Source: Desulfuromusa sp. (GTDB taxonomy: Bacteria; Desulfobacterota; Desulfuromonadia; Desulfuromonadales; Geopsychrobacteraceae). From it: DNA of 22,296 nucleotides. The stretch covers positions 1 through 22,296 of the forward strand of contig JAOZOH010000046.1 in assembly GCA_029933365.1 (NCBI GenBank). The letters run 5' to 3'. The notes beneath the pieces were generated by a model. The model ran no database searches, was not told the DNA's origin, and worked only from the letters and a program-made list of their open reading frames with translations. Positions within the stretch are counted from its first letter, which is position 1. Each line of letters begins with the position of its first letter. Below are positions 7,051 through 16,000 of the stretch, one piece after another. Position numbers and translations under genes: made by a program.

Positions 7051-7833
7051 TTATTGACCTGTAAACTCCGCCGCCCGTTTTTCGAGAAAGGCTTGCATCC
7101 CCTCTTTCTGATCATACGTGGCAAAACAGAGCCCAAATAGTTCGGCTTCATATTGGTTGGCCCGATCAAGATCGAGTTCTAGGCCGTTGTGAATAGCCTC
7201 CTTGGCTAATTGGACAGCGTAGGATCCCTTACTGATGATGGTTGCGGCCAGCTCCTTTGCCGTGTCAAGAAGCTGGTCGAGGGGGACTACTTTATTCGCT
7301 AGCCCGATTCGATAGGCTTCAGCGGAATCAATCATTGCTCCAGTGAAAATCAGTTCCATGGCGCGACCTTTGCCGATCAACCTTGCGAGCCGTTGTGTCC
7401 CACCAAAACCCGGGATAACTCCGAGGTTAACTTCCGGTTGGCCGAATCTGGCATTTTCTGCAACGATGCGGATATCACAGCCAAGAGCCAGCTCACAGCC
7501 TCCCCCTAACGCAAAACCATTGACCGCAGCAATAACCGGTTTTGGACAACCCTCAATCGTATGCATCACCTGATGTCCAAGTTTTGCAAACTGTCGGGCT
7601 TCAAGAGCTGAAAGGGGTTGCATGGCGGCAATATCAGCTCCAGCAACAAAAGCCTTTTCTCCACTGCCAGTTATGATGCTGACTTGTGACGTTTTATCTT
7701 TGGTAAAAGTGATAAAAGCACCTTGTAATTCAAGCAAGATCTGTTCATTGAGGGCATTCATGGCTTCAGGGCGGTTAATTGTAATAACAGTCACCCCATT
7801 TTTGTTTTCAACCAGCAGGTTCTTGTAGGTCAT
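7051..7833 (-). CDS. Enoyl-CoA hydratase (crotonase family)
   Basis: This 260-residue crotonase adds water to trans-2-enoyl-CoA to give 3-hydroxyacyl-CoA. Both catalytic glutamates are present in their motifs: [16 protein letters not shown] (Glu in GGCELA) and [19 protein letters not shown] (Glu in PEVNLG). The oxyanion-hole region [11 protein letters not shown] is intact. The ATG at 7833 is best, because GGAGG lies 6 bases upstream; two in-frame ATGs at 7839 and 7848 lack such spacing. It heads a two-gene unit with the acyl-CoA dehydrogenase. The pair catalyses successive steps, but no thiolase or 3-hydroxyacyl-CoA dehydrogenase is in the window. A palindrome about 46 bases upstream may be its operator. 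Confidence 0.94.
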   Translation of the reverse strand: MTYKNLLVENKNGVTVITINRPEAMNALNEQILLELQGAFITFTKDKTSQVSIITGSGEKAFVAGADIAAMQPLSALEARQFAKLGHQVMHTIEGCPKPVIAAVNGFALGGGCELALGCDIRIVAENARFGQPEVNLGVIPGFGGTQRLARLIGKGRAMELIFTGAMIDSAEAYRIGLANKVVPLDQLLDTAKELAATIISKGSYAVQLAKEAIHNGLELDLDRANQYEAELFGLCFATYDQKEGMQAFLEKRAAEFTGQ

Positions 7834-7876
7834 TTGCATCCTCCACACTCTAGGGAAACAATGTTCTGTATTTGGA

Positions 7877-7891
7877 TAACGTTAACGTAAA
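7877..7891. promoter_or_regulatory. Palindromic operator candidate upstream of the crotonase operon
   Basis: ACGTTAACGT (7879-7888) is a perfect 10-base palindrome embedded in TAACGTTAACGTAAA. It sits about 45 bases before the crotonase start, in an otherwise ordinary AT-rich leader. From memory, MerR-family LiuR regulators of branched-chain amino acid/acyl-CoA catabolism bind sites of a TTTACGTWWACGTAAA-like shape, so this may be such a site. No matching regulator gene is in the window. Confidence 0.45.
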
Positions 7892-7982
7892 AGATAGGAT
7901 CGTTGTGGTCAAGTTATTTGTGGTTGCGCTGGTATTTAATTTTTCTTTAGGGGATTTAGACAGGGTGTCTACTTTGTACTGA

Positions 7983-8013
7983 GCCGGGCGCGGAATTATA
8001 ATCCGCTCCCGGC
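7983..8013. terminator. GC-rich hairpin downstream of the unknown 382-residue gene
   Basis: GCCGGG (7983-7988) and GCGGA (7990-7994) pair with TCCGC (8002-8006) and CCCGGC (8008-8013), with one mismatch (7989/8007) and a 7-base AT loop. It begins 10 bases past the stop of the minus-strand gene ending at 8024. No U tract follows in that direction, so it is a terminator-like or stabilising structure rather than a textbook rho-independent terminator. Confidence 0.55.
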
Positions 8014-8023
8014 AAGTCAGTTA

Positions 8024-9172
8024 CTATGCAACTACTTTGACAGTATTTTCGGCAACTTTTCCAAGTGAACCGTCAGGTCGTGGATAGAGGGTTGTGGCAT
8101 ACCCGGTATCATCGGTGGCTGTCAGACCAATAGGTGCAAGGGCGTCAATGCTGAAACACAGATGGTCGTCATCGTTTTCTTTTTCAATCCGCAGATCGTG
8201 AATTTGGGTGAGTGATTCGAATAAATCTTTCGCTTCTGCAGTGACTTCTTCGAGCTTCTCAATCAATTGTTGCAGTCTTGATAAGCCATCGGTATATGCT
8301 TCATCTTTTGGAGGGGGACTTGCGTTGACAACCGTTGCTGGTTGGGTTTCCATCAACGCAGAGAGCTGTACTGTTCGACTGATTTGCAGCAGACTGCTGT
8401 CACTTTGAACCAAGGCGGCAATATCATCGGTCGGCTCAGCAGGGGGTTCGACAAGAGCTGGTTGAACCTCATCTTCCGGAGCTTGTAGGGCAGGGGCGGA
8501 GCTGGCCAACACTGCTGTGCTGGTAGTGCTGATCGATAAGTTGTTCGATTGACTGTGACTTAATGAGTATTCTCCAGTCCGGAGATTAATGGAAACATCA
8601 AAGGAACGCACTTGTACTGCGGATAGTTGAAAACTGTTGGCAACGCTGGCGGCAATTGTGGTTCCATCACCGTCTGTCAGATATCCTTCTTGTAATTGAT
8701 AGGCTTCAATATTCAATGAACGGGAGGTTGTCAGGGAAAAGTTGATCTGTTCGACATCTTCCTGACGCATGGCCCCGGTAATCTCGCGAGAAAACTGTTT
8801 GGCCAATTGTGGAGGCAATCCCATTCCTTTAAATAGTTTGTTGAGATCTTTACCGACGCGACGTAATCCTCCTTGTTTGATTTCTTCTTCTCCGGTTTTA
8901 TGATCAACTTTGGTCGCAGCAGAAAAAGCTTTTTCAAGGGATTGGCCAAGACTGGCAAATGCTTTAAGGCTTTTTTTGCCGTTGAATTTTCGGCCAGCTG
9001 CTAGTTGATCCAAGGCTTTGAACAGAAAGTCCCCCGGGTTCGATTTTTCGGGTGTCAGTGGTGCTTGTTGTTCAGTTTGCTCTCCATCCGAAACGGTGAC
9101 TGGTTCGCGTGGAAGAATGCTCAAGTTGTCTTGGTTGATCGGCGGTGTTGCAGTACTGATATCCTGAATCAT
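8024..9172 (-). CDS. Hypothetical protein, 382 residues, unrecognised
   Basis: I do not recognise a family. The protein is soluble, without signal peptide or membrane helices, and appears modular: a Pro/Gln-rich N-terminus (1-45), a Lys/Leu-rich helical block (46-130, including LKAFASLGQSLEKAF and LPPQLAKQFSREITGAM), a strand-rich block (about 140-205, with SFDVSINLRTGEYSLSHSQ), a long Pro/Ala/Ser linker (about 206-285), a short coiled coil (about 292-325) and a strand-rich tail (DHLCFSIDALAPIGLTATD). A strong GGGAGGA ribosome site precedes the ATG. It is a single gene on its strand, with 260 bases before it and a hairpin after it. A helical-plus-linker architecture suggests a secreted, scaffold or surface-appendage-related protein without a cleavable signal, but this is speculation. 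Confidence 0.8.
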   Translation of the reverse strand: MIQDISTATPPINQDNLSILPREPVTVSDGEQTEQQAPLTPEKSNPGDFLFKALDQLAAGRKFNGKKSLKAFASLGQSLEKAFSAATKVDHKTGEEEIKQGGLRRVGKDLNKLFKGMGLPPQLAKQFSREITGAMRQEDVEQINFSLTTSRSLNIEAYQLQEGYLTDGDGTTIAASVANSFQLSAVQVRSFDVSINLRTGEYSLSHSQSNNLSISTTSTAVLASSAPALQAPEDEVQPALVEPPAEPTDDIAALVQSDSSLLQISRTVQLSALMETQPATVVNASPPPKDEAYTDGLSRLQQLIEKLEEVTAEAKDLFESLTQIHDLRIEKENDDDHLCFSIDALAPIGLTATDDTGYATTLYPRPDGSLGKVAENTVKVVA

Positions 9173-9432
9173 TGTTTCCTCCCAATTCGGTTTTAGCTGA
9201 CTTGAACCTGAAGCTGTAACTTTCTTCTCTTCGGCAGGGAGGATAGAAAGTTTTAATGGAAAATGGTCCAGGTGGCTGATTCTGTTGGAATAATTACCGT
9301 TGGGGGAGGGGCTATGTTGGATATTCTATTGGAATTGTTGGTAAAAGTCAGAAATTGTCTGAAAACCAGCAGAATTCATTTTGTTGGAGAATCGTGGAAA
9401 TCAATGGAAGGCGTCCCGGTTTTCATTGGCAA
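9173..9432. other. Intergenic region upstream of the unknown 382-residue gene
   Basis: These 260 bases lie between two minus-strand genes and should hold the promoter of the unknown gene. The sequence is rich in the word TTGGA (five occurrences between about 9284 and 9390) but shows no clear hairpin, -10/-35 pair or RNA gene. A plus-strand open frame (9263-9532) crosses into the TM2 gene and looks non-coding. Confidence 0.4.
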
Positions 9433-9837
9433 TCATAGGACAAATCCGCCGTTCAATTGTGACACTTGCTCATTCATTGTCCAGAAATCATACAGATATC
9501 CCAAGCCGAAGATCCCGCCAGTCAATAGATAAATGATTCCGGTGACCCATTTGCCAAGATACATTCGATGGAACCCAAATAGCCCGAGAAAGGTGAGTAG
9601 AATCCAGGCAACAGTATAATCATAGTTGCCACTGGCAAAACGGAGGTTGGCTTGTCGATCCATAGAGGGTATCAAAAATAGATCGATAATCCAACCGATA
9701 CCCAACAATCCTAAGGTCAGAAAATAGATGGTGCCCGATATTGGTTTGCCGTAGTAAAAGCGGTGTGATCCGGTAAAACCAAAAATCCACAAAATATAAC
9801 CAATTGCTTTTTGGTGGGTGGCGTTTTCGTTATACAC
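9433..9837 (-). CDS. Double TM2-domain membrane protein
   Basis: This 134-residue inner-membrane protein has two TM2 domains. Repeat one (about residues 7-50) has GFTGSHRFYYGKPISGTIYFLTLGLLGIGWIIDLF; repeat two (about 70-120) has GLFGFHRMYLGKWVTGIIYLLTGGIFGLGYLYDFW. Each has the diagnostic G-x-HR-F/M-Y-x-G and the Asp ending the second helix. TM2 proteins are widespread and of unclear function. The GTG at 9837 is chosen because GGAG lies 7 bases upstream. An ATG at 9894 would add 19 polar residues and overlap the upstream gene remnant. Tandem TM2 repeats suggest internal duplication. Confidence 0.82.
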   Translation of the reverse strand: MYNENATHQKAIGYILWIFGFTGSHRFYYGKPISGTIYFLTLGLLGIGWIIDLFLIPSMDRQANLRFASGNYDYTVAWILLTFLGLFGFHRMYLGKWVTGIIYLLTGGIFGLGYLYDFWTMNEQVSQLNGGFVL

Positions 9838-9856
9838 AGTTATACTCCAATCTTCT

Positions 9857-10102
9857 CTAATTTTGCCGTCGTTCAGACTCAATTCCCAATGCAACTAAAT
9901 AGCGTGAAACCATGTTGTAGGTTGCAATAACACCAACCAATTTGACCAGATGCTGATCCTTCCTCAACATCTCCTTGCTGATTGTCATAGTTGTATTATT
10001 GACTCGTACTGATCGAGTCATCTCTACACTGAGTTGGATGACAGCCTGTTCTGTTGCATCAAATAATAAACTGATTGGGGCTGAAGGGTCAATCTGCGGC
10101 AA
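9857..10102 (-). pseudogene. 3' remnant of a carboxymuconolactone decarboxylase/AhpD-like gene
   Basis: The open frame (TTG at the 5' end) encodes about 81 residues matching only the C-terminal half of CMD-family proteins. It includes ATEQAVIQLSVEMTRSVRV, a run around KEMLRKDQHLVKLVGVIA, and the ending ATYNMVSRYLVALGIES, which closely follows the family's YNMVSRFLVAL pattern as I know it. The N-terminal half, which would hold the active-site Cys-containing motif (C-x-x-C/H type), is absent. The bases upstream (10103-10284) show no continuation in any minus-strand frame, and an in-frame stop sits just before the TTG. No usable ribosome site is visible. It is therefore most likely a decayed gene; expression as a small protein is a less likely alternative. 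Confidence 0.65.
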
Positions 10103-10284
10103 GAATTACGGTATGGAATAATTTGTGCGTACCAGTCGCGGCTGAATAGCTGTGCCAAATGTGTTTTAATTACGACCTGCATGTTGATTAAGCAAAAATT
10201 CCTGTTACTATATTAGTGTCTATTTATTTTTTATCCTGATCATCATCTGCCACTTGATCTACCGTTTTATCGGGGGAGGGTCAT
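10103..10284. other. Intergenic region upstream of the PocR-GGDEF gene
   Basis: This 182-base AT-rich gap separates the CMD remnant and the divergent PocR-GGDEF gene. TATATT near 10210 with TTGATT 19 bases upstream is a possible but weak sigma-70-type promoter for the plus-strand gene. No missing 5' half of the CMD gene could be found here. Confidence 0.35.
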
Positions 10285-11433
10285 ATGAGTCTCAGTCTGC
10301 AAGATATAATCGACCTGGATGACCTGCGAGAGTTGATGCGTTTTTTTTATGAAGCGGCAGGAATCCCGGTCGGGGTGATGGACACGGAGCAGAACTGGCT
10401 GGTTTCAATCGGTTGGCAGAGTATTTGTACCGATTTTCATCGGGCGAACCCTAAAAGTCGCAAGAACTGCTTGTTGAGTGAGTTCAGAATTCAGGAATAC
10501 CTCGATTCCAAGGAATATCTTACCTACCCGTGCCCTAATGGCCTCATAGAGGTCGCCATCCCGATTCTACTTGATGACACCCCCCTCGGCTTCTTTTTTC
10601 TCGGACAGTTTCTCCATCAGCCCCCCGATCGCGATTATTTTCGGCGTCAGGCGATTGCCTATGGTTTTGACATGGATGCCTATTTGCGGGCATTGGAAAA
10701 AGTTCCGGTGGTTTCGCAAAAGAGAGTCGCCTATCTGATGAAGTTTTTTGTCCGATTTTTTGATCTACTGACCCGAATCGGCTCCGAAAATCAGCAACGT
10801 CGCCAGGCTGAACTTGAAACTCAAGAAGCAAATGAACAATTGGAAACTCGGGTAGAGGAGCGGACTCTTGAATTAAACCGTGCCTTGATCGATGTGGGGG
10901 ACCTGGCTGCTCAGTTAAATGAAAGCCTGAAACGGGTTGAACAGTTGGCTGTCACCGATATCTTGACCGAAACCTATAATCGCCGCAAGTTTGATGAAAT
11001 TGTGGTTAAAGAACACCACCGTGCAGAACATGGGGATACGCCGTTTTCGATGATTATGTTTGATATTGATCACTTCAAACGGGTTAACGACAAATTTGGA
11101 CATAGTGTTGGTGACCAGGTCCTCAAAAGCCTTGCCCGGTTGATTCGTGGTCTGGTTCGCCAGGGGGATCTGCTGATCCGTTGGGGAGGTGAAGAGTTTT
11201 TGATTCTGTTGCCCGATACGAAGATTGGGGAAGCGGGACCCTTTGCAGAAAGAATCAGGTTGGAGGTGGAGCAAGAACAATTTACCGATGCCGGGTCGAT
11301 TACTATCAGCCTCGGGGTTGCTCAGCTTCGTGAAGGAGATAGCACCGACACGCTGCTGAAGCGAGTTGATAACGCCCTCTATCAAGCCAAACAGGGAGGG
11401 CGGAATCGGGTTGTTTTGTGTACGGAAATTTGA
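10285..11433 (+). CDS. PocR-domain diguanylate cyclase (PocR-GGDEF)
   Basis: This 382-residue soluble diguanylate cyclase makes cyclic di-GMP from two GTP. Residues 5-165 form a PocR ligand-binding domain; the conserved Cys residues lie in SICTDFH (48), RKNCLL (62) and YPCPNGL (83), with GFFFLGQFLHQP as the family core. PocR domains are predicted to bind small hydrocarbon derivatives such as propanediol. A coiled coil (168-222) joins it to the GGDEF domain (222-380), which shows the active GGEEF (301-305), an intact inhibitory site RQGD (292-295) five residues before it, and DPLT-like TDILTETYNRRKF. It lacks membrane segments, so it likely senses a cytoplasmic metabolite. A GGGGGAGGG site precedes the ATG. 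It is monocistronic. Confidence 0.93.
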   Translation: MSLSLQDIIDLDDLRELMRFFYEAAGIPVGVMDTEQNWLVSIGWQSICTDFHRANPKSRKNCLLSEFRIQEYLDSKEYLTYPCPNGLIEVAIPILLDDTPLGFFFLGQFLHQPPDRDYFRRQAIAYGFDMDAYLRALEKVPVVSQKRVAYLMKFFVRFFDLLTRIGSENQQRRQAELETQEANEQLETRVEERTLELNRALIDVGDLAAQLNESLKRVEQLAVTDILTETYNRRKFDEIVVKEHHRAEHGDTPFSMIMFDIDHFKRVNDKFGHSVGDQVLKSLARLIRGLVRQGDLLIRWGGEEFLILLPDTKIGEAGPFAERIRLEVEQEQFTDAGSITISLGVAQLREGDSTDTLLKRVDNALYQAKQGGRNRVVLCTEI

Positions 11434-11442
11434 TTTTTCCGT
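11422..11442. terminator. Inverted repeat over the PocR-GGDEF stop
   Basis: ACGGAAA (11422-11428) is the exact complement of TTTCCGT (11436-11442) across a 7-base loop that contains the TGA stop. It lies at the convergent junction with the NhaA gene. No U tract follows in either direction, so terminator function is only suggestive. Confidence 0.3.
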
Positions 11443-11446
11443 CAGT

Positions 11447-12646
11447 CTATCTTGAAGGGGGGATTGGATTTTTACCTTGCGCGCGCGGCGCTTGACGCAA
11501 AAGAAAATAACCGAACAGTGCAGAGAATAAAGATCCGATTAATATGCCAAGCCGAGCCGCTGCACCAACTTCATAGGAAACTCCCTCAAGTGCAAGCGTT
11601 GCTATAAATAGACTCATGGTGAAACCAATGCCACAGAGGGTTGCCATGCCGTGAAATGCCCGCCAATTAACACCACTTGGAAGCTGCGCTATCTTTAATT
11701 TGACTCCAACCCAGGAAAATCCAATAATTCCAAGTGGTTTTCCAATAAAAAGACCTAAGGAAATTCCTAGCGGGAGCGGTGCCAGAAGTGCTGTAGGTGT
11801 CATTCCAGCAAATGAAATACCAGCATTGGCGAAGGCAAAGATAGGGAGAATAGCAAAGGCAACCCAGGGATGTAAATTGTGCTCAAGGTCTTGAGCTGGT
11901 GAATGATCCTGTTGCCCTTTGGTGGTTAGTGGTATGGCAAAAGCCAGAACAACACCGGCTAAGGTGGCATGAACCCCTGATTTGAGGACACAAATCCAAA
12001 GAAACACGCCGACCACCATATAGGCTGCGATTCGTGTCACCCCAAATCGGTTCATGACAATGAGGGCAAGAATCGCCCCTGTGGCCAGCATCAAAGACGT
12101 TATTGCGAGTTGGTTGGTATAGAAAATGGCGATAATAACAATAGCAGCAAGATCGTCTATGATGGCGAGTGTTAACAGAAACAGTTTGAGGGTATGGGGG
12201 ACACGATCACCGAGTAGAGCCATAACTCCTAATGCAAAAGCAATATCGGTAGCAGTCGGGATCGCCCAACCTTTTATGACTGTTGCATCGGACCAGTTAA
12301 CCCAGATGTAAATCAGTGCAGGAATGACCATTCCTCCTATGGCGGCAATCCCCGGAAGAGCAACTTGCGGGATACTTGAAAGCTCTCCTACTAAAACCTC
12401 GCGTTTGACCTCCAATCCAACCAGCAAGAAAAAGATGGCCATCAATCCGTCGTTGATCCACAGCAATAAAGGTTTGGCAAGGACAAATGCCCCAATGTGC
12501 ACAGCAACGTGAGTGTCAAGAAAAGCCCCATAAAGGGAAGATAGGGGGGTATTGGCGCAAATCAATGCCAGAACCATGGAGCCGATCAACAAAAGCCCGC
12601 TGGCGGATTCAAGTTTTAAAAAATCACGGATTGTTTGAACGGGCAT
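11447..12646 (-). CDS. nhaA: Na+/H+ antiporter NhaA
   Basis: This 399-residue inner-membrane antiporter exchanges cytoplasmic Na+ (or Li+) for protons. The essential residues are present: [10 protein letters not shown] with Asp at about 134, and [10 protein letters not shown] with Asp164/165, matching the Asp133/163/164 of the E. coli enzyme. The amphipathic N-terminal helix [19 protein letters not shown] and motif [18 protein letters not shown] (about 72-89) are also typical. The start at 12646 is preferred because AGGAAG lies upstream and the preceding 13 residues are not family-like. It is the last gene of the run of OMF - MFP - RND - K+ channel - NhaA, starting 40 bases after the channel stop. 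Pairing of a Na+/H+ antiporter with a proton-driven pump is unusual. Confidence 0.95.
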   Translation of the reverse strand: MPVQTIRDFLKLESASGLLLIGSMVLALICANTPLSSLYGAFLDTHVAVHIGAFVLAKPLLLWINDGLMAIFFLLVGLEVKREVLVGELSSIPQVALPGIAAIGGMVIPALIYIWVNWSDATVIKGWAIPTATDIAFALGVMALLGDRVPHTLKLFLLTLAIIDDLAAIVIIAIFYTNQLAITSLMLATGAILALIVMNRFGVTRIAAYMVVGVFLWICVLKSGVHATLAGVVLAFAIPLTTKGQQDHSPAQDLEHNLHPWVAFAILPIFAFANAGISFAGMTPTALLAPLPLGISLGLFIGKPLGIIGFSWVGVKLKIAQLPSGVNWRAFHGMATLCGIGFTMSLFIATLALEGVSYEVGAAARLGILIGSLFSALFGYFLLRQAPRAQGKNPIPPSR

Positions 12647-12686
12647 AGTTTTTACTTCCTGTGCAATTTTCGGTAGAAAATACAAA

Positions 12687-13046
12687 TTACCCCGCTAAGC
12701 GCATTTTGATATTCCTAATAAGTTGTTCAACGTCGTAGTTGACAGCAAACGCCGCTTCTACTGCTTTAAGACCAGCTGCTACAATGATGCCTGTACACAC
12801 GAGCCCAACAAGTGCTATGAGGATAGCGGTACATTTTGAAAGTCGTTTTTGCGGTCGGAAATCTCCATAACCTACTGTGGTTGCCGTTATAAATGCGTAG
12901 TAGATTGAATCGAGCAGCGACCAATCTTCCATCCGGCCCACAGCATATCCAAGCATCGCAATCACAGTAAATAAGAACAAAAGTAATGGGCCGACAAGGT
13001 ATAATGTGATGGCAAAAACTTCTACAAATGTGAAAGTAAATTCCAT
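12687..13046 (-). CDS. Two-transmembrane potassium channel
   Basis: This 119-residue inner-membrane ion channel subunit of the Ion_trans_2 type should form tetramers. It has TM1 at about 8-33, a pore helix with the K+ selectivity filter TTVGYGD (about 56-62) and TM2 at about 72-95, where [20 protein letters not shown] is Gly-containing (likely gating hinge). A short basic cytoplasmic tail (about 96-119) carries no ligand-binding RCK or cyclic-nucleotide domain, so gating input is unknown. The ATG has an AGGATG site upstream. It starts 34 bases after the RND pump stop and precedes nhaA by 40, so it is probably in the same transcript. The pump, channel and antiporter could together offset charge or pH disturbance. 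Confidence 0.9.
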   Translation of the reverse strand: MEFTFTFVEVFAITLYLVGPLLLFLFTVIAMLGYAVGRMEDWSLLDSIYYAFITATTVGYGDFRPQKRLSKCTAILIALVGLVCTGIIVAAGLKAVEAAFAVNYDVEQLIRNIKMRLAG

Positions 13047-13080
13047 GACATCCTGTCCCAGGCTGTTTTCAATTGGACCA

Positions 13081-16000
13081 TTAAATTTTCACTCTAAAGA
13101 ATACCTTGTAGAGAGTTGGCACAAATAAAAGGGTTAATATCGTGGCAAACAGCAGTCCAAATATAATGCCGATGGCCATCGGTTCCCACATCAGTCCGCC
13201 GCTGATCCAAAGTGGAATCAATCCCAGAGATGTCGTTGCTGTCGTGAGTATGATTGGACGAAAACGTTGCAATCCAGCTTCAACAATCGCTTCTCCAGGT
13301 TCTCTGTGGTATTCATCCATTTCAATTTTGATTCGGTCGATCAAGACAATGGCATTATTGATGACAATTCCTGCCAGAGAGATGATCCCCAAAAAAGCCA
13401 TAAAACCGAAAGAAGCCTTGGTCAGTAGCAATCCACCAACTACACCAATGAGTCCAAGCGGAATCGTCAGAAGAACAATCGCCGCCTTTCTTATTGAGTT
13501 AAACTGGCCGATCAGTAGCAAGACAATGACAAAAAATGAAATTGGCAATTTGTCAAAGACTGCCCCCATAGCTTCTGCACTGTCTTCTGATTCGCCACCA
13601 ACTTCAAAAGTGTAACCACGTGGCCAATTCTGCTTTTCTGCTTCCAGCCAAGGGACCAGTTCACTGGTCACATTGCTAGCCGTATACCCGGTATTTAGTC
13701 CTGAGGTCACCGCTACAGTACGATAAAGATCGCGCCTAAGGATTTTAGCCGGTTGCCAGATCAGGTTAATATCTGCAACTTGTTTCAATGGAACATTCAA
13801 AGCACCGCCTTGGCTGTTAATCGGTAAGCTTTCGAGTTGCTCTATGGTCAGATTTTTTCGATCACTGTTAATCATCACGATGGGGATAATTTGATCACCC
13901 TCGCGATAGTCGCCGACATCGGCTCCAATCAGCATTGTTTGTAAGGACAATGCGACATCCTGATTGGTAATTCCAGCAAGTTGCAATCTCAATGGATCTA
14001 TTTTGACAACAATTTTTTTAACCCTCATTCCCCAATCATCAGCAACATTTTTTGTCCCAGCAATACTTCGCAACTGTTTCTTTATTTTTGCAACAATAGG
14101 GTCAAGAATCAGGGGATCTTTACCTGCGACCCGAATTGAAATAGGATCGGCAGAACCACCGCCGGTCTTCAAACGGCTTGCGACAGCCTTCAAGTCGGGG
14201 AAGTGGTCCAAACAGTAGCGGTCAAGTTGGTCAATAACTATCTGGTTGAATGGGTCTGAGGTTGTATTGATCAGGATATGGGCAGAATAAGAGTTTGCTT
14301 CGGGAGGATTGTAGCCGAGATCATATTTTGGAGCTCCTTCACCGACATAAGAGGACCAGCTAACAACACCTTCGGAGCGATCTTCCGTTACGAGTAACTC
14401 TTCCTGGATAAAGTTCTCGATTTGTTGAACAATCTGGTCGGTTTTTTCAATTGCGGTCCCTATCGGCAACTCCAGGTTGACTGAAACCACTGCTTTCTCA
14501 CTGTCGGGCATGAAAACAAACGGCAGAAATTTCATTCCCCAGAGTGAGAGGGAGAACAGGATGACAACACTGACAATCAGTACGGCGGGGCGTTTCAAAA
14601 AAAATAGTATGAGCTTTTTGTAGATATTTTGTGCCCGTTCCATTAATCCCATCATCTGCTTCTCTTCTTTGTCCTTGGGGACGACACGAATGAACATAAT
14701 CCCCAATAAAGGGATAATAGTGAGTGACATAACCCAGGAAGAAAGGAGGGCACTTGTTACGACGAGAAATATCTGCCCCATAATTTCACCAAGCGTTGAC
14801 TCCGCCAGGTAAAAGGCTAAAAAGGCTGCGGATGTTGTGAGTGAGGAAATCAGCAGGGGGACAGATAGCTCTTTGCACGAAGAAACGGCGGCCTCAGTTC
14901 CAGTCTCTCCCTGTTCCATCTTGACCATCATCGATTCGGACATGACAATCGCGTTATCGACCAGCATCCCCAGAGCAATAATTAGAGCGGCCAGAGACAC
15001 CTGATTGAGACCGACCTCTAAAAGGGTCATCAGCATAATGGTCATAACGATTGAAGCTGGAATCAGACTGGCAACAACCAGTCCGGTTCTTAGCCCGAGA
15101 AAAACTAACATCGTAGCAAGAACAACAACAATGGACTGAATCAGGTTTGAAACAAAATCATTGACTGTTTTATCAACTACATAGTCCTGCGATGAGGCGC
15201 GAAAAAAATCAACTCCGATTGGAAAGACCTGTTTGAAGTTGTCAAGGAGTTGATCAACTTCAAATCCTAGTTGAACAATATTTCCCCCTTTTTTCAGGTT
15301 TATTCCGATCACAACACCCGTTTGACCGTTAACTCGTACCCGACTTTCTGGAGGATCCAGATAGCCACGTTGCACTCTGGCCACATCACCCAATCGGATC
15401 AGATCACCACTACTGTTTGAGAGAACCATTTGTTCAAGATCAGCAACCGATTCGAAATTTCCACTGGGTTCCAGAATGATTCGTTCATCACCGATGCGGA
15501 TATCACCACCGGAAAAAAGGGTATTGGTCCCATTTAGCAGGTTTTCAACTTCGGTTTTTGAAAGTCCAAGGTCAGCAAGGCGGGCATCATCAAATTCAAG
15601 ATAAATACGCTCTGGTTGAGCACCGACAATATCAACTTTGGCGGCCTGAGGGATTTTAATCAGTTCATCTTTGACTTCATCCGCAATTGTTTTCAATTCA
15701 GCATAAGTGTATCCATCTGCCACCAGTCCAATTAAAATACCAAAAACATCACCTAACTCATCGTTGACAACCGGATTGACACCGCTTGGAAGTTGTTTCT
15801 GGACTGTTTCGACTTTACGTCTTATCCGGTCGAAAATTGGCTGTAAATCGAACTCGCTTTGTTTGAGATTGGCAGTGACGATAGATATGCCGGTTCTCGA
15901 CTCACTGGTCATGTAATCAACTTCTGGTATTTCCTGAACCACTTTCTCAATGGCATCGGTCACCAGCAATTCAACCCGTTCGGGAGAGGCCCCAGGAAAG

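Noticed and set aside
9263..9532. Plus-strand frame of 89 residues over the intergenic gap
   Set aside because: It runs antisense into the TM2 gene, has no convincing ribosome site and shows no family likeness.
10103..10284. Missing N-terminal half of the CMD gene by frameshift
   Set aside because: Reading all three minus-strand frames of this gap showed no CMD-like Cys motif, so a simple frameshift does not explain the truncation.
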